DNA from: Brevundimonas sp. LM2
GTDB taxonomy: Bacteria; Pseudomonadota; Alphaproteobacteria; Caulobacterales; Caulobacteraceae
DNA length: 64,000 bases
Reading direction: 5' to 3'
Assembly (NCBI RefSeq): GCF_002002865.1
Contig: NZ_CP019508.1
Location: forward strand, 1,766,501 to 1,830,500
Below, one piece after another: positions 20,799 through 29,608 of this stretch. The position numbers and the translations under genes were made by a program. Positions within the stretch are counted from its first letter, which is position 1; every line of letters starts with the position of its first letter. The notes below the pieces were generated by a model. It was not told where the DNA came from. It made no database searches and saw only the letters and a program-made list of their open reading frames with translations.

Positions 20799-21451
20799 GC
20801 GACCGCGTCCGCTCCCGACAGGGACCGGCCTAGCACGGCGGGGTCCGGCCTGGCCGTGAGCGCCGCCCCGAGCAGGCGCAGATAGGCGCCCTGGGGCGTC
20901 TCGATCAGGCCGAACTGGTCCAGATGTTCGGTGCGGAACTGGGCGTCCAGCAGAATCCAGCCCCCGGCGCGCAACCGTGCCACCAGATGCACCAGCGCGA
21001 CCTTGGAGGCGTCGGTCGCCCGGCTGAACATGCTCTCCCCGAAGAAGGCCCCGCCCAGGGTTACGCCATACAGGCCGCCCACCAGGACCTCGTCGCGCCA
21101 GCACTCCAGGCTGTGGGCATGCCCCCGGGCATGAAGCTCCATATACAGGCGGCGGATGGGCGCGTTGATCCAGGTGTCCTCCCGCCCTGGGGCGGGGGCC
21201 GCGCAGGCGTCCAGCACCGCCGAGAACGCGGTGTCGATGCGGACGACGAAACGCTCGCTGCGGACCGTCCGGCGCAGACGCGTGGGGATATGAAAGGCCT
21301 CCAGCGGGATGACGCCGCGCAGGTCGGGCTCCACGAGGAAGACGCGCGGGTCGTCGCGCGCCTCGCCCATCGGGAACACGCCCCGCGCATAGCAGCGCAG
21401 CAGGTCCTCCGCCGTGAACGCGACCGGTCCGGAGGCGGAGAGGTCGCTCAC
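20765..21451 (-). CDS. aat: Leucyl/phenylalanyl-tRNA-protein transferase
   Basis: A 228-residue N-end-rule enzyme that adds Leu or Phe to proteins with N-terminal Arg or Lys, marking them for ClpAP. Typical motifs are [44 protein letters not shown] and the GESMFSR block. It is the last gene of the aroQ-accB-accC-aat operon, four bases after accC. Confidence 0.94.
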   Translation of the reverse strand: MSDLSASGPVAFTAEDLLRCYARGVFPMGEARDDPRVFLVEPDLRGVIPLEAFHIPTRLRRTVRSERFVVRIDTAFSAVLDACAAPAPGREDTWINAPIRRLYMELHARGHAHSLECWRDEVLVGGLYGVTLGGAFFGESMFSRATDASKVALVHLVARLRAGGWILLDAQFRTEHLDQFGLIETPQGAYLRLLGAALTARPDPAVLGRSLSGADAVAYALQPTIQAS

Positions 21452-21455
21452 CGGA

Positions 21456-22805
21456 TCAGCCGGCGGCCTGCCGCCTGGCCCAGTTTTCCAGCCAGTGGAT
21501 GTCGTAGTCGCCGGACAGGATGTCGGGCTCCAGCAGCAGCTTCTGGAACAGGGGAATGGTGGTGTCGACGCCGCCGATGACCATCTCGTTCAGGCTGCGC
21601 TTCAGCCGGGCGACGCATTCGGCCCGGTCGCGGCCGTGCACGATCAGCTTGCCGATCAGGCTGTCGTAATAGGGCGGGATCGAATAGCCGGCGTAGATGG
21701 CGCTATCCAGCCGCACGCCCAGGCCGCCGGGGGCGTGGAAGTCCGTGACCGTGCCGGGCGAGGGGGCGAAGGTCTCGGCGTTCTCGGCATTGATCCGCAC
21801 CTCGATGGCGTGGCCCTCGAAATGGATCTCCTCCTGGGTGAAGGACAGCGGCAGGCCGGCGGCGATGCGGATCTGTTCACGCACCAGGTCGACGCCGGTC
21901 ACGGCCTCGGTCACCGGGTGTTCGACCTGCAGCCGGGTGTTCATCTCGATGAAGAAGAATTCGCCGTCCTCCCACAGGAACTCGATCGTGCCGACGCCCA
22001 GATAGCCGATCTTGCCGATGGCGCGGTTGACGACCTCGCCGATCTTGACCCGTTCAGCCGCCGACAGGGCGGGCGAGGGGGCCTCTTCCAACACCTTCTG
22101 GTGGCGGCGCTGCAGCGAACAGTCGCGCTCGCCCAGGTGGACCACGTTGCCGTGGCTGTCGGCCACGACCTGGATCTCGATATGGCGCGGCTTCTGGAGG
22201 TAGCGCTCCATATAGACCGCGCCGTTGCCGAAGGCGGCCTTGGCCTCGGTCTGGGCGGTCTGGACGGCCTCGACCAGGTCCTCGGGCGTCAGGGCCACCT
22301 TCATGCCGCGCCCGCCGCCGCCGGCGGCCGCCTTGACGATCAGGGGGAAGCCGATGGCCTTGGAGGCCTCGATGGCGTCCTCGACCGTCTCCACCTCGCC
22401 GGCGGAGCCGGGCACGCAGGGGATGCCGGCCTCCAGCACCGTCTGTTTGGCGCTGATCTTGTCCCCCATGACCCGGATATGCTCGGGCTTGGGCCCGATG
22501 AAGGTCATGCCGTGGGCCTCGACGATCTCGGCGAAGCGGGCGTTCTCGGACAGGAAGCCGTAGCCGGGGTGGATGGCCTGGGCCCCGGTGATCTCGGCCG
22601 CCGCGATGATCGAGGGAATGTTCAGATAGGATTTGGCGGCGGGTGCCGGGCCGATGCAGACGCTCTCGTCCGCCAGCCGAACCCACATGGCCCCGCGATC
22701 GGCCTCGGAGTGCACGGCCACGGTGGAGATGCCCATCTCCTTGCACGCGCGGTGGATCCGCAGCGCGATCTCGCCCCGGTTGGCGATCAGGACCTTGGTG
22801 AACAC
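21456..22805 (-). CDS. accC: Biotin carboxylase subunit of acetyl-CoA carboxylase
   Basis: A 449-residue ATP-grasp enzyme that carboxylates biotin on AccB in the first step of fatty acid synthesis. The N-terminal [13 protein letters not shown], the glycine-rich ATP lid [12 protein letters not shown], the catalytic [16 protein letters not shown] block and the [11 protein letters not shown] segment are all present. It is two bases downstream of accB, so the two subunits are made from the same transcript. Confidence 0.97.
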   Translation of the reverse strand: MFTKVLIANRGEIALRIHRACKEMGISTVAVHSEADRGAMWVRLADESVCIGPAPAAKSYLNIPSIIAAAEITGAQAIHPGYGFLSENARFAEIVEAHGMTFIGPKPEHIRVMGDKISAKQTVLEAGIPCVPGSAGEVETVEDAIEASKAIGFPLIVKAAAGGGGRGMKVALTPEDLVEAVQTAQTEAKAAFGNGAVYMERYLQKPRHIEIQVVADSHGNVVHLGERDCSLQRRHQKVLEEAPSPALSAAERVKIGEVVNRAIGKIGYLGVGTIEFLWEDGEFFFIEMNTRLQVEHPVTEAVTGVDLVREQIRIAAGLPLSFTQEEIHFEGHAIEVRINAENAETFAPSPGTVTDFHAPGGLGVRLDSAIYAGYSIPPYYDSLIGKLIVHGRDRAECVARLKRSLNEMVIGGVDTTIPLFQKLLLEPDILSGDYDIHWLENWARRQAAG

Positions 22806-22807
22806 GC

Positions 22808-23311
22808 TCAGGATTCCAGCAGCACGAGGGCTTCGCCGAACTCGACCGGCTGGGCGTCGCCGACCAGGATGTCCGAGACGACACCGTCGCGCGGGGCCTG
22901 GATCGGGTTCATGGTCTTCATGGCCTCGATGATCAGCAGGGTCTGGCCCTTCTTGACCTTGTCGCCGGCCTGGACGAAGGGCGCGGCCTCGGGCGAGGCC
23001 TGCAGATAGACGGTGCCGACCATCGGCGACTTCACCTGTTCGCCCGCCTTGGCGACGATCGTGGCGGGGTCGGACGGCATCGTCAGAGGGGTAGCGGCCG
23101 GCGCGGGGGCCGGCGCGGCGTGGGCAACGGCCGGCGCATACGACATCACCGGGGCGGCGCTGATCTCGCGGGCGACGCGGATGCGCAGCTCGCCGCGCTC
23201 CACCTCGATCTCGGTCAGGCTGGTGTCGTTCAGGATGTCGGCAAGCTGGCGCACCAGGCTGGGGTCGATCTCGACCGACGGTTCGTTCTTCAGCGATTTT
23301 TCCGACGCCAT
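22808..23311 (-). CDS. accB: Biotin carboxyl carrier protein of acetyl-CoA carboxylase
   Basis: A 167-residue protein with an N-terminal helical segment, a flexible Ala/Pro linker and a C-terminal biotinyl domain. The biotinylated Lys is in EAMKTMNPI. The family consensus is EAMKM, so the Met after Lys is Thr here, a substitution seen in some homologues. It is followed by accC after two bases and preceded by aroQ 25 bases upstream. Confidence 0.96.
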   Translation of the reverse strand: MASEKSLKNEPSVEIDPSLVRQLADILNDTSLTEIEVERGELRIRVAREISAAPVMSYAPAVAHAAPAPAPAATPLTMPSDPATIVAKAGEQVKSPMVGTVYLQASPEAAPFVQAGDKVKKGQTLLIIEAMKTMNPIQAPRDGVVSDILVGDAQPVEFGEALVLLES

Positions 23312-23336
23312 GAAATCTTTGCCTTGTGGTCTGGGG

Positions 23337-23798
23337 TCAAACGGTCGGCGCGGAACGACGTTCCTGCACCAGCCGGAGGGCGGCCTTGACGGCCAGTTCG
23401 TAGGAGTGGGCGCCGAAGCCCGAGACGACGCCGGTCGCGGCCAGCGAAACGTAGGTCTGGTGCCGGAATGCCTCGCGCGCCGCCGGGTTCGACAGGTGGC
23501 ACTCGACGATCGGAATGATCAGGGCCTTGAGCGCGTCCAGCAGGGCGATCGAGGTATGGCCATAGCCGGCCGGGTTCAGGACCAGGGCGTGCGCCTCGGT
23601 GCGCGCCTCCTGCACCCAGTCGATCAGTTCGCCTTCGTGATTCGTCTGGCGGAACACGACGGACGCGCCTTCGGCCGCCCGCTCGCACAGCGCCTGGACG
23701 TCGGCCAGGGTCTCGCGCCCATAGATATGCGGTTCCCGCACACCGAGGAGGTTGAGGTTGGGGCCGTTCAGGACGTAGAGGACGGGGGTTTCGGGCAT
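23337..23798 (-). CDS. aroQ: Type II 3-dehydroquinate dehydratase
   Basis: A 153-residue enzyme of the shikimate pathway. It has the [18 protein letters not shown]-terminus with the catalytic Tyr region, [10 protein letters not shown] with the catalytic His, NPAGYGHTS, and the C-terminal [15 protein letters not shown] substrate loop. The ATG at 23796-23798 gives the normal length. It heads the operon aroQ-accB-accC-aat. Confidence 0.95.
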   Translation of the reverse strand: MPETPVLYVLNGPNLNLLGVREPHIYGRETLADVQALCERAAEGASVVFRQTNHEGELIDWVQEARTEAHALVLNPAGYGHTSIALLDALKALIIPIVECHLSNPAAREAFRHQTYVSLAATGVVSGFGAHSYELAVKAALRLVQERRSAPTV

Positions 23799-23913
23799 TC
23801 GCTCCGGACGGGTTGGCGACGGCGGAACCGCTTCGGTGGGGCGGCCTTTTAGCGGAACGACGGCCCTCGTCAAAGCCGAGGTGCGTCGGACCGGATCGGG
23901 TTGACGTAACGAC

Positions 23914-24111
23914 ATGCGCATTCAAGTCAACGGAGATACGCGCGAGATCGCCGCGCGGACGGTGCTCGGCCTCGTCGAGGAACTGGGTTTCGACGTGCGC
24001 AAGGTCGCCGTCGAGCGCAATCTGGCCATCGTGCCCCGGTCGATGCACGCCGAAACCGCCCTCGCCGAGGGCGATCGGATCGAGCTGGTTCAGTTCGTCG
24101 GCGGGGGTTGA
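23914..24111 (+). CDS. thiS: Sulfur carrier protein ThiS
   Basis: A 65-residue ubiquitin-like protein ending in Gly-Gly, whose C-terminal carboxylate becomes the thiocarboxylate that donates sulfur for the thiazole ring of thiamine. [12 protein letters not shown] at the N-terminus and the terminal FVGGG fit. It is 40 bases upstream of thiG. No thi-box (CTGAGA) riboswitch was found in the leader. Confidence 0.93.
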   Translation: MRIQVNGDTREIAARTVLGLVEELGFDVRKVAVERNLAIVPRSMHAETALAEGDRIELVQFVGGG

Positions 24112-24151
24112 ACGGGTTTCGCTTGATCGCCCGTGCGCCTAGATAGAGGCC

Positions 24152-24961
24152 ATGAACGCCCCCTTCACCGCGCCGCTCGTCATTGACGATCCGATGGACA
24201 CATGGACCGTCGCCGGTCGGACCTTCAACTCGCGCCTGATCGTCGGCACCGGGAAATATGCCGACTATGCCCAGAACGCCGCCGCCGCCGAGGCGGCCGG
24301 GGCGGATATCGTCACCGTGGCCCTGCGCCGGGTGAACCTGTCCGACCCGTCCCAGCCGATGCTGGTCGACCATGTGAAGCCCGACCGGTTCACCTTCCTA
24401 CCCAATACGGCGGGCTGTTTCACCGGCGAGGACGCGGTGCGGACCCTGCGGCTGGCGCGCGAAGCCGGGGGCTGGGATCTGGTCAAGCTGGAGGTGCTGT
24501 CGAACTCGGCGCACCTGTATCCCGACATGATCGAGACCCTGCGGGCGCTGGATCTGCTGGTCGCCGACGGCTTCGACGTCATGGTCTACTGCACCGACGA
24601 CGTGGTCATGGCCAAACGGCTCGAGGACGCGGGCGCCGCGGCGATCATGCCCGCCGCCAGCCCGATCGGCTCGGGCCTGGGCATCCAGAACCGGGTCAAT
24701 ATCCGGCTGATCGTGGAACAGGCCAGGGTGCCAGTCCTGGTCGACGCCGGGGTGGGCACGGCCTCGGACGCCACCATCGCCATGGAGCTGGGCTGCGACG
24801 CGGTGATCGCCAATACGGCCATCGCCGGGGCGCGCGACCCGATCGGCATGGCCCGCGCCATGAAGCACGCGGTCATCGCGGGCCGCGAGGCCTATCTGGC
24901 GGGGCGGATGCCGAAGCGGATGTATGCTGACCCGTCCTCGCCGCTGGGCGGTCTGATCTGA
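24152..24961 (+). CDS. thiG: Thiazole synthase ThiG
   Basis: A 269-residue TIM-barrel enzyme that forms the thiazole phosphate of thiamine from ThiS thiocarboxylate, DXP and dehydroglycine. It has the [11 protein letters not shown]-terminus, [11 protein letters not shown], the [10 protein letters not shown] segment, the [14 protein letters not shown] motif and the C-terminal [18 protein letters not shown] phosphate site. It sits with thiS; no other thiamine gene is adjacent. Confidence 0.95.
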   Translation: MNAPFTAPLVIDDPMDTWTVAGRTFNSRLIVGTGKYADYAQNAAAAEAAGADIVTVALRRVNLSDPSQPMLVDHVKPDRFTFLPNTAGCFTGEDAVRTLRLAREAGGWDLVKLEVLSNSAHLYPDMIETLRALDLLVADGFDVMVYCTDDVVMAKRLEDAGAAAIMPAASPIGSGLGIQNRVNIRLIVEQARVPVLVDAGVGTASDATIAMELGCDAVIANTAIAGARDPIGMARAMKHAVIAGREAYLAGRMPKRMYADPSSPLGGLI

Positions 24962-25028
24962 GCGATCGCCGGTTGACGGCGGCGGCGCGGCGGGCCATCG
25001 TGTTCCTGAAATGTTCACGGAGGCGGCC

Positions 25029-25538
25029 ATGCGCTTGCTGACGGCGAGGGGCTACAGCCTCCTGATCGCCCTTCTACTGGTGGTGCTGATGGTTGGAAGG
25101 TTCGGGGCAGGTACCGCAGGGGCCCAGGATGCCGAGGTTCGCCACGCGACCGGCACGTTCGCGGTCACCATGACGCCGGGCGACGAGGAGTCGGTCCAGG
25201 CCGACATCGGCCTGTCGCGCTACGTCCTGTCGAAGACCTTCGAGGGGGGCATCAGCGGCGTTTCGAGCGGCCAGATGCTGGCGGGAGGGCCGCCGGGCAG
25301 CCAGACGGTTGGGACCTATGTCGCGCTGGAGCGGGTGGTGGGAACGCTGGACGGGCGGACGGGCGCGTTTCTGCTGGCCCATCGCGGCGACATGAACGCG
25401 GAGGGGTACAGCCTGTCGATCACGGTCGTGCCCGGATCCGGAACTGGAGAACTGTCGGGTCTGACCGGCGAGTTCGGCCTGACGATCGCAGACGGCGTTC
25501 ACCACTATGACCTGGCGTATCGACTTCCCGGGCAGTGA
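25029..25538 (+). CDS. Exported DUF3224 domain protein
   Basis: A 169-residue protein. A signal peptide covers about residues 1-33 (a long hydrophobic core then TAGAQD). The mature part is a beta-rich DUF3224 domain with alternating hydrophobics (GTFAVTMTPGDE, YVALERVVGTLDGRTGAFLLAH, then SGTGELSGLTGEFGL), a lipocalin-like pattern. The ATG at 25029 is preferred over one at 25011 because a GGAGG lies seven bases before it. No catalytic residues are recognised. Function unknown. Confidence 0.75.
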   Translation: MRLLTARGYSLLIALLLVVLMVGRFGAGTAGAQDAEVRHATGTFAVTMTPGDEESVQADIGLSRYVLSKTFEGGISGVSSGQMLAGGPPGSQTVGTYVALERVVGTLDGRTGAFLLAHRGDMNAEGYSLSITVVPGSGTGELSGLTGEFGLTIADGVHHYDLAYRLPGQ

Positions 25539-25601
25539 CATCAGACCCGGCTTGGCGATGCCTCGGATCTTCGGCATGCTGCCGGGGTTGAGAGAAACAG
25601 G

Positions 25602-27308
25602 ATGCGACCGAGACTTCTCGCCTTCACCGCCGCGATGCTCTGCCTGGCCGGTCCCGCGGCCCTGGCCGACGCGACGACGGCTCAGGCCGACGCCCGGGCC
25701 AGCGCGGCGCTGATCCAGTCGCCGAAGGGCTGCGGCCGGGTCGGTTCGGCGTTGGACGCGGCCCCGGAAGCCGACATGGTCATGGTCGACGGCTTCGGCG
25801 CGGCGCGCTGGACCGTCGACACCGACAACCCCGAGGCCCAGGCCTGGTTCGACCATGGGGTGCGGCTGCGCTGGGCCTTCGAACACAAGGAGTCCGTCCG
25901 GGCCTTCCGCAAGGCGCGGACACTGGACCCAGACTGCGGGATGTGCGCCTGGGGCGAGGCCTGGGCCCTGGGGCCGAACCTCAATGGCGGCGGGAACGAC
26001 GACGCCTCGATGAACCGGGGCCGGGTCCTGGCCCGGCAGGCGCGCCGCCTGGCCCGCGATGCGACGGCCACGCAGCGTCAGATGATCGACGCAATGATCC
26101 AGCGCTACTCCGGCCGCAAGGCCAGCCGGGACGTCCGCTTCGCCCGCTCCATGGACCGGATCGCGCGGCGGGCAAACGACGATCCCCTGATCGTCGCGGT
26201 CGCGGCCGACGCCTGGATGCTGCAGGCGGACGAATGGTTCGACGACGAGGGCCGCCCCAAGGATCAGGGCGTCGTCCGCGCCATGACCCTGCTGGAACAG
26301 TCGCTGGCCCGCGCGCCGAACGATCCCGGCACCATTCACCTCTACAGCCACCTGACCGAATGGTCGGACGATCCGCATAAGGCCATCCCCTATGGCGAGC
26401 GTCTGGCGGCCCTGACGCCGGGGGCCTCGCATCTGGTGCACATGCCGTCGCACACCTTTTACCGCGTGGGCCGATACCGCGACGCCATGCGGTCGAACGT
26501 CGGGGCCGTGGCCCTGGACAAGCGCTATGACGAGCTCGCCGCGCCTCCGGGCGGGGTGGTCGGCATGCCGCTGCACGGCCACAACCTGCATTTCGGCATG
26601 GGCGGGGCCCTGATGGCCGGCGGGGCGCAGGAGGGGCTGGCCCTGGCCGCCGATTTCCTGAGCCTCTATCCGGACATCGCGGTCGACGCGGTCTGGCGGC
26701 AGCTGATGGCCAACGACGCCTATGCCATCTACGGCCGGTTCGGCACGGCCGAGCAGGTCGCGGCCCTCAAACAGCCGCCGGCCGACCGACCCCTGCTCCG
26801 CGCCAGCTGGCACTACGGTCGGGGCGAGGCGGCGGCGCGGGCGGGCGACAACCGCGCCGTTCGGGCCGATGCCGAGGCCATCAGAACGATCCGGTCGGAT
26901 CCTGCCATCACCGGCGACGACGCCCAGGAACAGAAGGACTTCATGGAGGTCTCCCAGCGGGTGCTGGAGGGCCGGGCCGCCATGCTGGAGGCCAATGCCC
27001 CTGCGGCCATCGCCGCCTTCACCCGCGCGGCGGAGATTCAGGCCCAGGAGAGCGAGGGCGGGGACCCGCCGATCATCTGGTATCCGACCCGTCGCAGCCT
27101 GGCCGCCGCCCTGCTGGCCAACGGCGACGCAGCGGGGGCCAAGGCCAAGATCGAAGAACTGCTGACCGACTGGCCGATGGACCCTTACAGCTATTTCGTC
27201 CTGGCCGAGGCCGAGGCTGCCCTGGGCGAGCGGACCGCTGCGGAGGCCGCCCGGGCCCGGGCCGCCGTCGAGTGGATCGGCGGCGAGATGCGACTGGCGC
27301 TGGCCTAG
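25602..27308 (+). CDS. Exported TPR protein
   Basis: A 568-residue protein with a signal peptide (about 1-22, ending ALAD). After it come helical TPR-like repeats: an early CGMCAWG, a HLVHMPSHTFYRVGRYRDA block, and an LHGHNLHF block that is His-rich. The MPSH block recurs in a poorly characterised TPR family. It probably binds other proteins or processes substrates in the periplasm. The gene converges with a DsbA-like gene, with a 4-base overlap at the stops. The conserved His cluster could bind a metal; that is speculation. Confidence 0.72.
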   Translation: MRPRLLAFTAAMLCLAGPAALADATTAQADARASAALIQSPKGCGRVGSALDAAPEADMVMVDGFGAARWTVDTDNPEAQAWFDHGVRLRWAFEHKESVRAFRKARTLDPDCGMCAWGEAWALGPNLNGGGNDDASMNRGRVLARQARRLARDATATQRQMIDAMIQRYSGRKASRDVRFARSMDRIARRANDDPLIVAVAADAWMLQADEWFDDEGRPKDQGVVRAMTLLEQSLARAPNDPGTIHLYSHLTEWSDDPHKAIPYGERLAALTPGASHLVHMPSHTFYRVGRYRDAMRSNVGAVALDKRYDELAAPPGGVVGMPLHGHNLHFGMGGALMAGGAQEGLALAADFLSLYPDIAVDAVWRQLMANDAYAIYGRFGTAEQVAALKQPPADRPLLRASWHYGRGEAAARAGDNRAVRADAEAIRTIRSDPAITGDDAQEQKDFMEVSQRVLEGRAAMLEANAPAAIAAFTRAAEIQAQESEGGDPPIIWYPTRRSLAAALLANGDAAGAKAKIEELLTDWPMDPYSYFVLAEAEAALGERTAAEAARARAAVEWIGGEMRLALA

Positions 27309-28102
27309 CCGGCCCGGGCCGCGGCGATCGCCGCCGCGACCTCCTGCGGGGCGATGCTGGAGGTGGTCCGGCCGTTGATCAGAAAGGTCGGCGTTCCCAC
27401 CAGACCCAGGGTCGCCCCGGTCGTGTGGATGTCGGCGAGGTGGCGGTTCATATCGGTCGATCCGATGGCCGCCGCCGCGGCCGGCATCGCGATCCCGTTC
27501 TCGGCCAGGATGCGATCGACGCTGTCGCGGGTCAGGCCATTCTCGGCCATCAGCGCCTGATGGACCTGCAGATACCGCCCTTGCTGCTGGGCGGCCAGGG
27601 CCGCGCGCGCGGCATAGTTGGACGTCGTATCATCGCCCCGGTCCAGGATCGGCCACTCCTTGAACACGAACCGCACGTCCGGATGCGCCTGCATCAGGGC
27701 CACATAGTCGCGGGCCACGGCCTTGCAGCCCGGGCAGCGGTAGTCGAAGAATTCGATCACAGTGACCTTGGCGTCCGCCGGCCCGAAGGCCGGGTCGCGA
27801 GGATCGAGCGCGATCAGGGCCGGATTGGCGGCCACGGCGGTGTTGATCTTTTCGACCGTGCCGTTGGTTTCGGCCTGTTCGCGAGCCTGGACGACCTCAT
27901 CCAGCACGGCCGGATTCGCCAGCAGATAGGCCCTCACCCGCGACCCGAAATCGCCGCCGGTCGCATAAGGCGCGACCGAAAAGCCCAGCGCCACGACCGC
28001 CACCGCCAGAGCCGCCGCTCCGCCGCGCCCCGAGCCGAACCAGGCCAGGGGATCGCGCGGCGGCGCGGCGCGCGGGGTCTCGGTCGGGGTCGGATCGGTC
28101 AT
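27305..28102 (-). CDS. DsbA family thioredoxin-fold protein
   Basis: A 265-residue protein with a short polar N-terminus and one transmembrane segment near residues 30-52, so it is likely membrane-anchored with a periplasmic domain. A helical stretch precedes the thioredoxin fold; the active site is CPGC in the DYRCPGCK motif. The cis-Pro loop VGTPTF is near the C-terminus. This places it in the Com1/BdbD-like branch of DsbA-family oxidoreductases. The redox direction cannot be read from sequence. The gene is 21 bases downstream of the M48 protease gene. Confidence 0.88.
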   Translation of the reverse strand: MTDPTPTETPRAAPPRDPLAWFGSGRGGAAALAVAVVALGFSVAPYATGGDFGSRVRAYLLANPAVLDEVVQAREQAETNGTVEKINTAVAANPALIALDPRDPAFGPADAKVTVIEFFDYRCPGCKAVARDYVALMQAHPDVRFVFKEWPILDRGDDTTSNYAARAALAAQQQGRYLQVHQALMAENGLTRDSVDRILAENGIAMPAAAAAIGSTDMNRHLADIHTTGATLGLVGTPTFLINGRTTSSIAPQEVAAAIAAARAG

Positions 28103-28123
28103 GCGGAGGCTCTGGCGAAAGGA

Positions 28124-29554
28124 TCAGGCGACGGGCGGCGGGATGACGGTCGGGCGGTCGCGCCGTTGCTCCTGACGCCGGTCCAGGTCTTCGATGTCGT
28201 CCATGGTCGCCCCGGACGCCAGCACGATGTCCATGGCGCGTCGCCATTCGTTGGAACCCGCCGGCAGCATGTCGCGCGCGCGCAGGGCGAACTGGGTCGC
28301 CTCGGCCTGACCCCCGGCGGCGAAATAGTATTCGGCCGAGGCCAGGCGCGCCTCGCCCTCCTTGCCCTGACTGGCATAGGCCTGGGACAGCAGGCGCCAG
28401 GCCAGGGTGTTGTCGTCCTCGCGCGCGACCGCCCGCTTCAGCTGGTCGACGGCCTCGTCCAGGCGTGCCGGATCATTGGTCTCGATCAGGGCGTGGGCCA
28501 GGTTGATGCGCAGCAGGGGGGCGTCGGGCTTCAGCCGGACCGACTCCGAATGGGCTGCGATGGCCTCGGCGGGGCGGCCCTCCTCGAACAGGATCTGCCC
28601 CTTCAGCTCATACAGGTATGGGTCGGCCGGCTGTTCCGCGATCAGGGCGTCGGTCGCGTCCAGGGCCTTTTGCGTCTGACCGTCGCGGTACCAGGCGATG
28701 GCCCGGGCGTATCGGGCGGGGAAGGAGGTGTCCGAGGATCCGTAGGCCCGCAGGGTCGTGTTGGGCGCGTCCATGAAGGCATGGATCTTGGCGCGGATCA
28801 GGGCGTGCTGGGCCAGCCGCTCGGGACTGTCCGCCTGGCCATAATGGCTGGCCGCCTCGACCGGGCGACGCAGGGCCTCGATCCGCTGACCCGACAGGGG
28901 GTGACTCCGGAAATAGGGATAGCGGCGGGCGTCGGAGAAGACCTCCTGGCTGCGGAAATTCTCGAAGAACTCCACCAGACCGCGTCCGGACTCGCCCGCG
29001 GCCTCCAGGCCGCGCTGGGCGGTGATGTCGGCCTCGCCTTCCTGCCCCTGCAGATAGCGGAGGGCGTTCACGGTGCCGAAGAACTGGCCCGAACCCAGCA
29101 GGGCCGCGCCCGCGCCGGGCTGGCCGGCGGCGATGGCCAGGGCCCCCAGCGCCATGGTCATCAGGAACGGCTGCATCGCCGCGCTCTGGGCCCCCTGGCG
29201 CAGCACGTGGCGGTTCTTCACGTGGCCGGCCTCGTGCGCCAGAACGCCCAGCAGCTGGTTGGGGTTTTCCGTGCGCAGGATCAGACCGGTGTTGACGCCG
29301 ATGACCCGGTTGCCGGTGGCGAAGGCGTTCAGATCCCCGTCGTTGACCAGCAGGACCTGGATCTCGGACGGCTCCAGCCCCATCGCCGAGAAGACCGGAT
29401 CGGTCCATTCGCGGATGATGCCCTCGACCTCGGTGTCGCGGATGGTCGACTGGGCCGAGGCCGGGGCGGCGACGGCCGCGACGAGGGCGGCCGTCGCGAC
29501 GGCGCAGGCCCATCGCCCGACAAGGCGGGACGCGGTTCGACTCGACCCGATCAT
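28124..29554 (-). CDS. BepA-like M48 metalloprotease with C-terminal TPR
   Basis: A 476-residue periplasmic zinc protease/chaperone. A signal peptide covers about residues 1-34, ending ASAQ. The HEAGH zinc motif is at about 107-111 (LAHEAGHVKNRH), and the third ligand is in the EGEAD segment further on. The C-terminal half is a run of TPR motifs. This is the architecture of BepA/YfgC, which assists LptD assembly and degrades misfolded outer membrane proteins. The ATG at 29554 is preceded by GGAG at proper spacing; a TTG two codons upstream is less likely. Confidence 0.9.
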   Translation of the reverse strand: MIGSSRTASRLVGRWACAVATAALVAAVAAPASAQSTIRDTEVEGIIREWTDPVFSAMGLEPSEIQVLLVNDGDLNAFATGNRVIGVNTGLILRTENPNQLLGVLAHEAGHVKNRHVLRQGAQSAAMQPFLMTMALGALAIAAGQPGAGAALLGSGQFFGTVNALRYLQGQEGEADITAQRGLEAAGESGRGLVEFFENFRSQEVFSDARRYPYFRSHPLSGQRIEALRRPVEAASHYGQADSPERLAQHALIRAKIHAFMDAPNTTLRAYGSSDTSFPARYARAIAWYRDGQTQKALDATDALIAEQPADPYLYELKGQILFEEGRPAEAIAAHSESVRLKPDAPLLRINLAHALIETNDPARLDEAVDQLKRAVAREDDNTLAWRLLSQAYASQGKEGEARLASAEYYFAAGGQAEATQFALRARDMLPAGSNEWRRAMDIVLASGATMDDIEDLDRRQEQRRDRPTVIPPPVA

Positions 29555-29608
29555 GGCCAACTCCTTCGACGGCGCCCCCGCCTTGTCTTCCTTACACGAT
29601 TTAGGACG

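Noticed and set aside
23799..23913. TPP riboswitch before thiS
   Set aside because: No CTGAGA thi-box or matching helices were seen in the 115-base gap.
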